Source: Polytrichum commune
Lineage: Eukaryota > Streptophyta > Polytrichopsida > Polytrichales > Polytrichaceae
DNA length: 64,000 nucleotides
Direction: 5' to 3'
Assembly (NCBI GenBank): GCA_950295325.1
Contig: OX485806.1
Coordinates: 38,874,001-38,938,000, forward strand
Shown one piece after another: positions 22,354 through 35,503 of the stretch. Every line of letters starts with the position of its first letter. Position 1 is the stretch's first letter. Both the position numbers and the translations under genes were made by a program. Below the pieces are notes generated by a model. It saw only the letters and a program-made list of their open reading frames with translations, had not been told where the DNA came from and made no database searches.

Positions 22354-25064
22354 TTGTGAGGACTGAACAATTCTTTTGGCAATTCTATTCCTTAAATTGG
22401 AATTATTATAAACTCTTGAGACCAAAAGTTGGTTCAAACATATTATCAATGTCTAGAGTATCTCATAACTGCTCATTTTAACCACTCATTCCTCCTCACT
22501 TCAACACCCAAAACCATGACATGCATCATGCCACTATTGGTTCCGGCCTAATCGAAATTCCGGTACCCTATAGATTGCCGATGGGGTCTTGATCAAGAAT
22601 AGGTGCCTCTATTATAAAAAGCGTATTCTTTGTCCTAACAATGTATTGAGCTGCAACAATTACAAACATTTTAGAGTCACACCGCCTATTCCCAATTAGG
22701 ATCCCATCATAAATCTATAGGGTGCCATAAATTGATCATGCTCTAACTAATTTTGATAATATTTTTTCGTGGGTGGTTAAATTAAGGTTCCACATTTCAC
22801 AATTTCTAAGGGCTAGTGTCCATAACATTACTGAGCTCATAAGTTGTGTTCATAGGCCCAACAATAGCTTTGAGAATATAAACTCCAGATGTTGGAATCC
22901 CACTAATTCAAACTAAATTTGAAGTAAGGGCAATGAGCACTCAACAATTGAGTAATGTTATGTCATGTAGGCTGCTTCGCCCACCGTATTATATTGGAAT
23001 GTGGATGCCACCATGTTAGAATTTACATTTCCACTAGAATTTGGTGGGCAAAGTAGCCTACATAGGAAGTAATCCTAAGTCTCCAACTTCGGTTATGGTA
23101 TCACTAGGGAATTGACAGTGGCATGACACATGCCCCCGGTTTTGAGTGCTAAAGTGAGGAGGAGTTTGTCTCAAAATGAGTGGTTATGGCAGTCTCTAGA
23201 CATTGGTAATGTGTTCGGACCAACTTTTGGATTCAATTATAATTTCAATTTAAGGAATAATATTATTGAAAAAATTGTAGTCCTCCTTATTACTATCTTC
23301 CTACACGGGAAAAATTGCATCGCCTTATACTTCTCCAAATTTGACACAAAGTATCTTAAGCGATTGGTTATGGCCGCATCTACTCTATTTCAATACATAA
23401 CTCTGTATAACAGCCTTGAACTCACAAGTCATGTGTTTCCTATGACGTGGCAATAATAGAGAAGGTTCATTGGTTATATGTATCTTAATAAATGCATGAG
23501 GGGAAGGCAGAAAGGCAAGTCCTGGGATTAAGATAACTTATGTGGGTGCTATTTGGTTTGTTTTTCATGTTCTCCAACTTCTACTAATTAGATTTACACC
23601 ACAAAATGCATGTTGCATTAGCAAATCTATGATGAAACATACGCAAAATTTGGATTAAAAATTTGGACCTCCTCTAATTTAGTTATGGTTATCGGAAGTG
23701 CATGTTTGTTGATTTCTTAATTAGATACATAGGTCCTTCCAATAGTGTTCATTATCGAGTGTAAAGAAGTTATTAATATTTGAAGACCTAATCCAATCTC
23801 TTTTAAACAAATGTCTTTATGTTGTTTGCTCTTTTATACTCATTGTACCACATACCAAACAAACATACGGGTCCAATTAAGAAAACAAGCCACATAAGAC
23901 TCATCTATCTTAACGACGACTAAGGTAGACATGCCTAATCTAGTTACTCATCTTAATCGGATACCTATATTTGAGTGATAAATGATTGGATTTGGTTTCA
24001 AGAATGGGAACTAGAATGAATTCAAAATGTATTTGAAATATATTTAAAAGTGATTGGACTACATGCTCACAAAAAAGACTACCATTCTAGATTCAATAGT
24101 TAACATAATTGCATGACTATTTATGACCATGAGAAGATTCTTCAATTTGATAATGAATAAGATATTTACATGAACATAGACTATGAGGACATCGGTGATG
24201 GCCTAAATATGGATTTGGTAACTATCTCGTACTACTACAAGTCTTTTATACCTTAGGAGAAGTGGACTAATTAGGAAAGATAATCATTTAAGATTGATCT
24301 ACCTTAGTAAACACAACCCCTTTATAGGTTTAGGTCTAGATTCAATTTTTTATGTTTGACATGGCATGAAAAATATAAAAGGGGGGGGGGGGGGGAGACA
24401 TGTCACAAGGGCGCCTCATGAACCTAAGCACAATTGCGATATGGCCCATGGAAGTGCCCAAGGAAATCAATGGTGGAGGGAGGAGGCGAGCAACCCCAAG
24501 GGCTCGTGGGCAAGGGAGGGCCCGGGATGCTCCCAACAAGCTTCAACAATAATATCTTGTTGCTTTCATCAAACGCCTTGGGTGTTGTGGGGGACCTAAG
24601 TGTGTTTGGGTGATATTGTGGCTCGTTGAATTTTCAGTGTGTATAACTTGCGATGTAATCTAGACCTCTTGATCTAGGTTGTTGAAGTTTTTGGATTGTG
24701 ACTGTCAATTTCTTGTGGTTGGGTTGAAGAGTTTTGGAGGATGGCATGGCAGCCAGCCAACCGGAGTAGTTTGGGACCTTGTCCCATCCACCCTAGATGG
24801 CCGGCCCCATTTGCATGGGAGGGGGGGCACCGGGCTGGCTGGCTAGGGGGGTGATTGGACCCCCTAGTGTGGTTGTGGTATGAGTGTGTTGGTAACTTTG
24901 GGCAACTAAAATAAGTTGTGAAGAATTATGTGTGTGGATTTGATGGGCGCGAGACTTTAATTTGTGTGAATTTGTGAAGGAAAGGTTGGTGTTGGAAATT
25001 GGGTTGTAAAATTTCAGGGTGTTTGGGTACTAGATTTGTGTGAATAATTTGTATTGACATGTGA
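22354..25064. other. Intergenic, small fold-back and poly-G run only
   Basis: 22965-23061 is a 97-bp fold-back (GTAGGCTGCTTCGCCCACC with GGTGGGCAAAGTAGCCTAC) related to the MITE at 8470-8846. A run of about 18 G lies at 24379-24396. Otherwise AT-rich, without a supported gene. Confidence 0.4.
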
Positions 25065-25723
25065 GAAGGAAACATGGTTGTCTATTGTGTCGTGACGGAG
25101 GCTAATCTCGGCATAATGTCGTGCCGTCACGACACGTATCCGTCACGACATTATGTCGGATGTTGTCTTTATCCTGACGGACTTGAATTTTACCGAATTC
25201 TGTGTGTAATTACATTACCCCATTTCGGACACGTAGGATGTAAGATGTCCACGTGTGATGACATGTCAGCAAAGTAGAGGTAAAGTGGGGAAAAAATTAC
25301 TAGCGCCCGTCTGCCCCCCGTCCGCACCCGTTCCCGCCCCCGTTCCCCCCGTCCGCCCTGTTCCCACCCCCGTTCCCGCCCCATCCGCCCCTGTCCCCCC
25401 CCCCCCCCCCCCCCCCCGTCCGCCCCCGTCCGCCCCACACCCTCCTTAGTCATATTTTACTACTTTGATTTTAACAGAATGATAAACAGAATGGCAAAAT
25501 GGTTTACCTAGCGCTAGGCATATCCACGTCCACGTCGGCCTTTTCTACCACATAGGACGCCACCTTGGCAAGAAGGTAAGTATTTTACCCACCCTACTAG
25601 CTTCCCCCTAGGTTGACCCTACGTGGACCCTATTGTGTCGTGACGGAGGGGTCCGTCACGACACGACACGTCATGACCGCACGACACCGTCATGACGTCG
25701 GGATAGACAACCCTGGAAGGAAA
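25065..25723. mobile_element. hAT-type non-autonomous element, copy 2 (with 8-bp TSD)
   Basis: The element proper is 25073-25715. The left terminus CATGGTTGTCTATTG differs by one base from copy 1. The right end is ATAGACAACCCTG. The 8-bp duplication GAAGGAAA is exact (25065-25072, 25716-25723). Outside the core it is highly similar to copy 1 at 6186-7214. The core minisatellite is contracted. Confidence 0.93.
25309..25436. repeat. C-rich minisatellite core of hAT copy 2
   Basis: Short array of CCCGTCCGCCCC/CCCGTTCCC units with one long C run, homologous to the 520-bp array in copy 1. ORFs through it are compositional artefacts. Confidence 0.88.
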
Positions 25724-25987
25724 TTACAACCAAAAAAAAAACAAAACAAAAAAAAATAGCAATTCTCGTCCTCAAATACGTGGACACGCCCTTGAAACAA
25801 TGTTCAAGATTGAAGCCCTCATATGAGTTTCATTTTGAAGGGCTCTCAATTTTAAGCCCTTCAGTTGAAAGGTTGGTTCAAATCCAAGACGCCAATCCAA
25901 GAATATAGAAATGATAAACATAATGCATACTAAACTTGTGCATGAATTATATGGTTCATGCTTCCAGTACATGTGTAGAATTAAGAA

Positions 25988-26347
25988 TCAACTATCTAAC
26001 TCCACTTCTTGTAATGATAATGCCTTATGCTTGTTGGTTCTTGTGGTGGTTTTCCAAGATTCAAAAATGCCATTCCAATCCATGAATTCAACTCGAAACT
26101 CATTTAGACTAACCCTCATTAAAGCATCTAGTGTGTCAAGGTTGAGTCTAGTTCTTCTTTCGCTCTTAAACCAATTATGCCTCAAAAAACCATGCTCACA
26201 AACATCAGTCCTAGTTGAGATCACAAGTTTGGCTTGCCATAGCGACATTAGAGATGGCCAATTAATCATGAACTCCCGGTCATTGCCACAAAAAACCCAA
26301 GCTTTGTGCAAACCTCGGTGTTCACAAACAGAAGAGAACATCTCCAC
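25988..26347 (-). pseudogene. hAT-type transposase C-terminal fragment (dimerisation region)
   Basis: The minus-strand reading contains CEHGFLRHNWFKSERRTRLN, then LDTLDALMRVSLN and MDWNGIFESWK. This order (C-E-x-G-F-S-like block, N-R-L-like block, L-D-x-L-M-R-[VI]-S, then F-E-x-W-K) is the pattern I know from the hAT dimerisation region of transposases related to the ZNF862/zinc-finger type. The catalytic part upstream is absent or decayed; sequence to about 27000 gives only scattered matches. It lies 270 bp from a hAT MITE but is not inside it. Confidence 0.55.
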
Positions 26348-26375
26348 AAATTATAGCCATTCCACATTGCAATGA

Positions 26376-27263
26376 TTAACAAGGTCATCACTCTAACGGA
26401 AATGTGTCACCAACTAGTTCAACCATTGCTCGGTTAATGTCCTTTTGTCCAATTCATCTACGGGATAGTGCTTCGGGCTAAAAACCTAACTACATTGAAT
26501 AACCTCTCATAGTTAGTTCTATCTTTGCATGTTCAACATTCTCTTGAGCTCTGATACTACAAAATCTTTTGACATGGTTACTTAAATGAATTGAGACCCC
26601 CTAATCCCTACAACCATCATCAATGCATGTTTGCAATAGCCCTAGAATACTCTTGTGTGTCACTTCTCACCATTGGGGGCATAACATCATAACTCAATGA
26701 AAGTAAAGTGAGTTTCTACAATTAAGATCATCATTGTCATCACAAACGCCCACGAAGGATGATCCACAACATAGCAATAGCGCTTGAACAAATTATACGG
26801 TGAAAAAATCATCCTTACAATCATCTATTTAACCGTTGATCCTCCCCTGCTGCTACTCCCTCACATTCCTCATGAACCCGAATAATTCCAGGTTAATCTC
26901 CACATCTCCATCATAAAACTAATAGAGAAAACTCACTATCTAGCCATACAACTACCCATTTGAACCTATTTCTAGATTCCACTCCAAACATGACCACCTT
27001 GAATTTGGAAACTCTTGGATCTAGGTCCCGGTTATAATCCTTGCATTAACAGTTGAGCATTTAGGCATGTGGTAATCCAAACCCTTGCATGCCCACCCGT
27101 CCCCTAGTAGTGTGAAGTAGATCGATTCGGAAGCCACCGATTCGGCGTGTTCGAATGGCAAACAAAACAAATCGATCTAACGTACTTCTCAATGTTGAGG
27201 TGTGTGGTCATGGAAATGAAGCAAATGGCAGATCCGGAGGAGAGGGGTATCTGGGGGGGAGTC
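26376..27263. other. Intergenic; possibly decayed hAT sequence
   Basis: No intact ORF. May hold further remnants of the minus-strand hAT transposase, but I could not support residues. Confidence 0.3.
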
Positions 27264-27635
27264 TAAGGGCAAGCCCAGTGGCCCTGGATCCGCATATGCA
27301 TCTGCACTTTTTCATCCGCGATGCAGATGCAGATCCAGGTAAGAGGCCCAGTGGTCCCTGTTAAGGATAATTTCGGATGAAATTTTAAGCAGGAACTGAC
27401 GCCCTCCTTGCATAACGCCGACTTATGCAGGGAGTCTACTATTTCAATAAGACGCGGTACTTGTCAGATAAGACAAGCCAACTATCGACTTCGTAGTGCC
27501 TGCCCTTCCCTTGCATTGGAGCAACTTTTGCTTGTATGCATGCATGACTGGCTAACTTACCTGCATCCCGGATGGAGCCCACTTTCCATTCCCGGATGCA
27601 AATGCATGTGCTGGAAGTCACCGGGCTTGCTCTAA
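27264..27635. mobile_element. PIF/Harbinger-like MITE (GGGCAAGCCC family), copy 1, TSD TAA
   Basis: 27267-27632 begins GGGCAAGCCCAGTGGCC and ends with its inverse (GTCACCGGGCTTGCTC), flanked by TAA on both sides. Subterminal GATGCAGATGCA/TGCATCTGCA motifs are inverted within each end. Related to 30272-30879 by both ends but not by the core. Confidence 0.88.
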
Positions 27636-28849
27636 GAGAGTACAAGTGCAGGGACGGAGGTGATAGTGAGGAAGCAAAGGGAGGGTCTCTTGACTCTCGA
27701 GTCTCCGCTCTCCAGGGACGAATGAAATTTGACTGATCAATTTACGTATGAACAATACTTGACGGTCATAAATATATTGAAGATTTCAAGTGACGTCTTC
27801 ATTTTCAATTTGGGGTTGTGTTTTGAATGGTTGTTTCGAGAGAGGTGTATTTCAAAGGGCCAAATCGTGTTTGAAGGGCATTGAAGACTTCAATCTGGAA
27901 CACAGCCTTGAAAGTGTCGGCATTCTTGTTCTGACATATTTCACACATTTGAGGAGTGGTGGCCATAATTTTATTTGGATTTTGTTGTCTGACATGACAT
28001 GTAAGAGGGGGGGGGGTTCATGTCAGCCTTATGTATCACCGTGTCACCCTGGCACTAAAGTCCATTAGCTCATTGATCATTGGGAAACAATCCTATTGAA
28101 AAAGCAAGCGCAAAAGCAATGCAGATTCATGGTGTGTTCTCTTGCTCCCATGTCAAAAAGGATGCCACCTTTTGTAGTCGATCCCAAACTTTTCGTCACC
28201 TTCTACCAGTCAAGTGTGGAGGTTGGTGAGGAAGTCAGTACTAAATTAAGTAGCTAGGTCAGTAGGTCGGTGGCCTTCTATGGTCGAGTGTTCGCGCTCA
28301 TAGCAATCACAATATTGTGATTCATAGCCTCCCCACACCTGCTAGTGGTGAGGCTAGTCGGCGATTCCCACCAGCAAGGTCGAGTTTTTAAGTGACTTTA
28401 TTGCGGTGGCAACGACTGGTCACATCGGTCTTGCCACTCGCTCGTTCACTGCTGTGAACGGTAATTTCACACGCCAGATACTTTCATATTATTAGATAAT
28501 CTTGAACGAGACAATTTCAAGCGAGATAAATCACTACATTTTCACCTTCGCAATGAGTGAGTCTACATAGAGGCCACGAATTCATCTCTGTATAACTATA
28601 GTGAATATGATATTCAGGCAAAGCTTATTATGTGGAATTATGCAATGCTATATCTATTTACTGTACGTCTCATATTTTACCAACAAATATTAAATTGATA
28701 GTTTGGACATTGTAAAACATTGACAACTTTACTTGGTAGAATATATTGCATTAGTAAAAGGACATAGCACCTTGTAAATCCAAATAGTAAGTCATACTAA
28801 ACATCATATTTGAATAACTGTCCATGGAGATTTTTTGGCATGATTGGTT
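27636..28849. other. Intergenic, nothing recognised
   Basis: Contains a short ORF (27790-28068) without a recognisable domain and a G run near 28008. No boundaries found. Confidence 0.35.
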
Positions 28850-29175
28850 ATAATTCTATCCTTTCCAAGTCCGATTGGTTACATGTTGTGTGAACTTTCA
28901 GTTTTTTCTTTATTAATTTAAGGTATATTCTCTATATTCCTCTAGAACGCTTGATAAGTTTTGTGAGGTCTTGTTCAACCGGGTTATTTCTCAAACTCAC
29001 CGGTTCATCTTTGTAACTTAAGGTACCAAATTATCATGAAGCCTCGATTAGGAACTTCAACCGGGTTATTTCTCAAAATCAACCAGTTCATCTTTGTAAC
29101 TTTAGGTACCAAATTCTCGTGAAGTCTTGAACTTCAACCATGTTATTTCTCAAAATCAACCAGTTCATCTGGAAG
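28850..29175 (+). repeat. Repeat B copy with local tandem amplification
   Basis: The B-family body (28850-28975) is followed by three tandem units of about 77-82 bp starting TTCAACC(G/A)(G/T)GTTATTTCTCAAA (28975, 29057, 29134). A hairpin follows at 29205-29275 (CCCACACTTACTGG with CCAGTATGTGTGGG). Confidence 0.65.
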
Positions 29176-29279
29176 TAAGCGCGAGTTCTCCCCGGTTCTC
29201 GCCCACACTTACTGGCGGCAGTGAACGGAGTTTGCCCGTTCATTGCTACCCACCACCAGTATGTGTGGGCGGCCTATAA

Positions 29280-30268
29280 GTTATAAATTTTATTGTAATG
29301 TACAAAGTTTGAAATTTCTAAACATTGGTGTCTCATGTGCATTCATGCTTGTACTATTCTTGTGTAAAAGAGGAACATGACACTTGTTTCCCTCCCAATG
29401 CTCCACCGGGCTACCGGTTCTAACATGTTACCACCATCCGCTATTGCTTTTGTCACTTGTTCATGGTCCTAGTTTTACTCCTTTACCAAATACTACTACC
29501 ACTACACCATTTATGGTATTTAGTCACGTACATTGTTTGCAAAGGGTTTAAACTACATGCCAAGAGGCCTCGAAGTGTCATGCCCGCTAATTGCCAATAT
29601 GATTCCATTTGTCAACACAAGTGACATTTTAAAGTGAAAATACCTACATTATGATATTTAAAGTAGCACATTGGAATTCATCAGATGATAGCCTTACATC
29701 TTAGTATGCAAGGGGAAGACTTTTTTGAGCGTACTAATGCCAAGTGTCATTTGTGTACACTTTAGTTAGCCGGGAGACCATTACATAACATAGGCATACA
29801 CCTCATAAAACTATTGAACATACTCATGCCTCAAATTGAGGTAAGTGACATTATTACGCATGCGACACTAAGCACCATAAATGATGTAGTGTACCTACTA
29901 GCTACGAAGTCTCTCTACCAATTTGTTGCCCATTGCTTCCCCTTCCTAGTACTAGTGCAACTCATATGTCAATTCTCCCTTGGTTTTCTTCCCTTCCGGT
30001 AGGTGATGTCACCTACCTTACTAGACCAATGCCCCCTTCCCACCTGACTTTACCAAATCACTAAAGTATTTCCTTAAAACCAGGTAAAGCTCCCTCGGTT
30101 ATAGCGGAGGCATCCAGCTATCCCAATGCACCTACAAGAACTTTCTCCGGAGATTTTCAAGAAGGTTTTAGTTAAGTAGCTTTCACACATGTTCATTGTT
30201 TTATCTACCAAGCAATGAATGTTGGGTAGTTTTTGTCCCATCCCCAAATGCCTTACTACTCACCTATC
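29280..30268. other. Intergenic, nothing recognised
   Basis: Short ORFs only, no element ends supported. Confidence 0.35.
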
Positions 30269-30882
30269 TTAGGGCAAGCCCAGTGACCCTGCACCTGCAT
30301 TTGCATTTGTGCTTTTTCATCCGCAATGCGGATGCAGATGTAGGATATTGGCCTAGTGACCCTGCTATTTGCTTTTAACTAAAGACAACTCAATATGGTA
30401 GGGTCCTAGTGAATGATGAGGTTTAGGGTAAACCATGAGATAATTATAGTTACGCGCAAAATTAGGGGTGAGTTTGAGAAATAACCGGTTGAACCGGTTG
30501 AGGTTTAGGGTAAACCAAGAGATAATTATATTCATGTGCAAATTACGGATGAGCTTGAGAAATAACCAGTTGAGGTTTAGGGTAACCCAAGAAATAATTA
30601 TAGTTACGCATGAAGCATGGATGAGCTTGAAAATAATCAGTTATAGTTTAGGGTAAACCAGGAAAAAAATACTAGTTACGCATGAAGCACAAATGAGTTT
30701 GAGAACTAACCGGTTGAAGTTCATGACTTCAAAAAACTACAAATAATTTTAGAGGAAGTTCTGATGAAAACAATGCAGAATGAGCGGCAGTTTTGCTTGG
30801 GTCTGCATCTGCATTCTGGATGGAGGTTGTTTTTCATTCCTGGATGCATATTCAAATCCAGGAACGACTGGGCTTGCTCTTA
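30269..30882. mobile_element. PIF/Harbinger-like element (GGGCAAGCCC family), copy 2, TSD TTA
   Basis: 30272-30879 starts GGGCAAGCCCAGTGACC and ends TGGGCTTGCTC, flanked by TTA (30269-30271, 30880-30882). The ends match the 27267 element. The core carries about four tandem ~70-bp units (30412-30720), each with GGTTTAGGGTAAACC, GATAATTATAGTTACGC and TTGAGAAATAACCGGTTGA. The last motif is also found in repeat B. Confidence 0.88.
30412..30720. repeat. Tandem ~70-bp repeats inside Harbinger element
   Basis: Four imperfect units starting near GAGGTTTAGGGTAAACC, itself near-palindromic and telomere-like. The unit junctions carry AACCGGTT. Apparent ORFs here arise from the repeat. Confidence 0.75.
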
Positions 30883-33800
30883 CCATTAGTTTTTGTTAAT
30901 GAAGCTCCTTGTGCCCTCATAGCTAAGTGTAGAGCCACTGAGTTGGCATCGAGAGCGGCACCGAGGCCGTGAGCGGAGAAGACTGGGAGGGCGAGCTCAA
31001 GTGACTAAGGGCCGGCGAAGTGACTGAGGGCCGGCTCAGGACCCGGGAACGCGACGGGAACGTGGCAGTTGATCCGGGAACGTGACGGGATGAAGCCGAA
31101 AGGAACGGACTCATAGGGAACGCCATCATGATCCCAAGCGGGAACGGACATGGGCAATAGTGGGATATGATAGTTAGAAAGTAGTAAAGACCTAGTCACC
31201 TTGGGCGAGGGTAGATGAAAGGACATACCCAAGGGATGATAATCCCTTAGGATGAACATAAACTAATCCCACCCCCTTCAATGAATATATACATCTTGGA
31301 TGAATGAGGTACACAGAGGATAACCGTACCCACATGGCACATCTAGGGAAAACAAAGAATCCCACCCAATGAACCCCATAAGAACATTCCATGTCTAAAC
31401 ATATCATTACTGTAAATAGATCCGTCCGTGCTAAAATTAGACTGTATTTACATTCGGGCTAAAAATAGACAAATTGCACATATGGCATTAGGGGACTAAG
31501 GCCTAACCGCCACATCAAGCTAATGGTAGATAATGGAGACTATATAAAGAGGCCAAGTTGAGGGCCCTAACACACTTCATTTGCTACCGATCAACCAACG
31601 TGAAGCGTCAAGAAGGCTACCTTAGGATTAACTTTAGAAAGCTTTAGGAGGTCGGACAAGAAACCTTTGGAGACCAAAGGACTCGTGAACCTCAAAGCAA
31701 ATTAGGATTCTAAGCTAGGAAATAGACAAGCCAATTCAAGGCTTAGGAAAGGCCAACGAAGTGAATTCCAAAGGGAATTGAAAGGAAAACTCTTAGAATT
31801 CACAAGATGAGAAACAATTAGAGAAAATACACAAAGGATACCGGAAAACTTATATGGACCCAAAAGGAAAACTCTTAGGATTCACAAGAGGTGGAAATGA
31901 GAAACAATTAGAGAAAATATACAAAGGATGCCGAATAATTTAAGTGGACTCAAAAATGAAACTTGAGGAACGGCCGAACAATTAGAAGGGCCAATCAAGT
32001 GTAGTAAGATAAGAATCCAACAACAAATTGGCGGAGGATATTTCCACAAACACCAAAGAAAAGACAAAAGAGCAACATAGCTCCAACAAGATTCATAATT
32101 TGGAAATAGAAGAAAAGGGATACCTAACCACAAAGGATTTCCCGAGAACTTGAAGAATGGGAAACCAACTCAATTACCAAGTGACGGGAAAAAACAAGAG
32201 CTCAAAGGAGGAAATGCAAAAGGAATCTACATCACCACCGGCGCTCCACCCTACTCAATTAAGATCTCTTTTCATCAAGCTGAGAGGATTGTAGATATTT
32301 AAGAATATCAAGTAGAGAATATAGGAACATTGACATTTGAGACATTGAAGTTTACAAATGAATGATGATGAGTAATGTTCAAACAACTTGGATGAAAGTA
32401 ACTTGTACTTGATGAATGTTGAGATAGGTGAATTTACATAATCAAGTACTTCCCAATGGAATTGCATTAGTGAGGGAGTATGTTTGAATTCCAAAAGACC
32501 TTAGTACTACATTCTTGGATTTGGAACGGAATAAGAATACTTTGCAAGACATTCAAACCATGAAAGATAGAGGAGTAAGTGTTATTGAATGTAGGAATGT
32601 ACTCCATTCCAAAAGCACTTAACCTTGACATTAGGATTTAGGAGAACATAAACTTGCAAACTTAGGTCAACTACTACTCCTTAAGAGTTCAAAAGAGCAC
32701 GAAAGTAATGTGTCACAAATCTAAATGCTAGTATACAAGCAACCACCTTCATAGAAATGGAAACCTAGAATGATATAATTTTGGTGGGAGTGACTTCCAT
32801 GTAAACCGGTTCAGCAGCGGGTTACACCGTCTAAGGCTGAGGGTTGAAGGTGACCTCGACACTAAGACTAAAAAGCAACCAATCACAACGGCAGGAGGTG
32901 ACACTTTTGAAGGTCCTATATTCTTGCCTCATGTTTAGATACCGATGGGAGGGTCGGTGCTTGAGACTTAAAACCTCCACTTTTAAACCATGCCACATCA
33001 TTAGTCAACTAGGCTCGACACTAGATAATGTCGATGGTGTGAAGACAAGGTTGTTAGAACCAACTTTTAGTCTTAGCTAAAGTCAGGCGGGAAGGGGGCA
33101 CAATAGTCTAATGTCATCCCTGAAGTCTGTCATCCAACTTGGTACTCCTCATCTCTTGGAATGTACTAAATAAGTAGCTATTACACTTTTGGTCCTTCAT
33201 GCAGTACTCCAATTATCGGTACCATGCCCTACCTCACCTTATTGGTATGGTAACCTTGGTCTTTATTCCAAGTGGTCCATATGGCACCACGCGCGATACA
33301 TTCTACCGCCCTAATACCATTCTTCCAAAAAAAAATCCTAAGTCTTTGCCCCTCTTGGCTACCTACCCAACTATTGTTTTGATATCACTCAAAGTGTTAA
33401 CATTATCTAGAACCTAAAGTCAAACTCCCTTGTACTTTTGGACTTATATAATGTCATCGCATTCTTCCTGCTACCTTATATGAATTCAATATCTTATTTG
33501 AATACCGCTCTCCACCTTCTATGAGTTAATCACGTGTTATTTCTTCCTTGCTCATGTTTACCAAGACTTCATCCGATTGATTGATATTTATTGCATTTGC
33601 CAATGCGGATGTGAGGGAGTGGTTCAACCCTACCATTCAACATGCACAATACACAATCTTGAACTATAAGTATCTATCATTGTACATACCTTCTCTTAAA
33701 CCCATCCTCAAGAATAAGTGCAACTCACACTCCATGAGATAACCAAACATGGGTTCATCGTACAAAAATCGGTCACCCCAAACATTGTTCCTCTTCCCCT

Positions 33801-34644
33801 TAAATCTCTCTCAAATTCCAACCCAATCCCTACTCCCTAATCTCACCAATGTAAAAACTCATGGTCCCTTCTTAATGGAACCTTCTATCTTATCCCTACT
33901 AAATTCTCTTCCTAATCCTTATCTACATACTTTTTCCTTTCTCATACTCCTGGTAAAAGTAAGGTTCTTTATTATGTTAACACTCTACATAGAAATAGTT
34001 GAAAGCCAAGATCCTATTTTGGTACCATTGGTGGGGTTTTCTTGTATGTATGTACATAATCATGGGGTTAGTATTTGGAGGTATCCCACTTTATAGCTTG
34101 TCATACTACAATGGGTGAGCCAAGCTAGCCTTCATTAGCGTTTATCATTGAGAGACTTTACGCATAACTCTAATAGAGTTGACCGTAAAGCCAACAAAAG
34201 TGGGGATCAGATCTCCAAATGTGAAGGAGTGTCCCATATATGCCACTTCTAACACTTGTGATAGTGATCCAAAAAACAAGTGAGCATACTCCTTTTATTA
34301 TGATTCCAAGGCTACAAAACTTTGAGAACTTTCAAGTTCTAATCTTGAGTTGGATATATCTAGGGAGTTCACAAGTGAGTAGAGGAGCCAACAAGTCCTA
34401 GTTAAAACATTTGTGTACAAGTGGCAAAGAAAATGTGAAACTTCATCAATTGTATCCATATAAAACATATTGATGCCTAAACCTCAAAGAAGCCCTCCGG
34501 AACATTTTGGTTATACTCAAACAAAGGACTAGTAAGGGATTTCGACCCCAATTCATCCCCATACTTGACGATTAACTCTAACAACCAACAAACCTAAGTT
34601 GTCAATTTCCATATGTACCAATGCCATACGCCACAACTGGCACA
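30883..34644. other. 3.8 kb without a supported gene
   Basis: 30950-31150 is GC-rich with repeated GGGAACG(G/T)GAC motifs. 31600-32640 is purine-rich on the + strand with locally repeated phrases (AAGGAAAACTCTTAG, GAGAAACAATTAGAGAAAATA at about 31790 and 31870). It could be an old LTR-retroelement body, but I see no gag, protease or RT motif. ORFs at 33199 and 33749 have no recognisable domain. Confidence 0.35.
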
Positions 34645-34805
34645 CACTAAAAGAAAATTTGTCCATTCTCAACCATTTGTTGCAACTGTAGGCAAAAAAA
34701 ATCCATAAAAAAATCATTATAATTGCCAACTAGAGATGCTTGGTTAAGAATCTCCCAAAATTACAACAAAAAACCTTCATTTGACAACCAAAATGATCGA
34801 TTTGC
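34645..34805. mobile_element. Degraded CACTA-like MITE
   Basis: The left end CACTAAAAGAAAATTTGTCCATT and an inner CATTTGTTGCAAC block resemble the intact CACTA MITE at 44984-45218. The right end is not clear. Confidence 0.35.
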
Positions 34806-34990
34806 TGAGTACAAGCACATTTGTAATTGATCTTCTTGTTATACCAGGAGTTATGATATGGTGTGCAATCCCACATGCTCATTATGGTCGAATGTGTGTG
34901 CAAAATTGATTGAATATGTGCTCTTGTTTCCTTGATGTCGACCATTTGGTAAAGTCGTAGGTAAGACATATGATTTGATTTGCGGTGATG

Positions 34991-35503
34991 TTAGGGCCGC
35001 TTTACACCTAGAGGCCGGGCCAATTCGTTGTGTAAGAGGCTTGAAATCCTCACTTGTGATTGGCCAAAAGGTTGAAATCGGCCCCAACCCCTTTACACCT
35101 AGAGGCCGGGCCGATTTGGTGGTATGAATTTTTTAATCAAGAAATGTATGGTATGACAAGGCCCGAGCTTATTGAATTGGGTGCACCCAAAATGGAAGGC
35201 CAATGTCAAATTTCAATATTTTTTTAATAATATACGATTTTTTAGTGAACCATATCCATTGGATTATGTGGAAAAATGAACAACTCTATGCTAGATTATG
35301 CTAGATCCGTTGGATTATGCTAGATTTATTGAATTGGCCTAGCTTCTTGGCCATAAGGCCTTTACATATGGGAAAATTGGCCCCATTATAATCTTATTAT
35401 AATGTGTAGTTGAGGCCGGCCTCCAACCCAAAAGGGGATGAAAATTTCATGCAATCAGCCTCAAGGGGAATTGGCCCCGTCTCTAGGTGTAAAGCAACCC
35501 TTA
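34991..35503. mobile_element. PIF/Harbinger-like MITE with TTA TSD
   Basis: 34994-35500 starts GGGCCGCTTTACACCTAGAG and ends with the inverse CTCTAGGTGTAAAGCAACCC, flanked by TTA on both sides. The left terminal segment is repeated internally about 90 bp in (35083, CCCTTTACACCTAGAGGCC). No coding capacity. Confidence 0.85.

Noticed and set aside
25190-25453. Gly/Arg-rich minus-strand ORF and Pro-rich plus-strand ORF
   Set aside because: Same minisatellite effect in hAT copy 2.
30883-34644. Possible LTR-retrotransposon body
   Set aside because: No gag, protease, RT, RNase H or integrase motif, no primer-binding site and no matching LTRs could be read.
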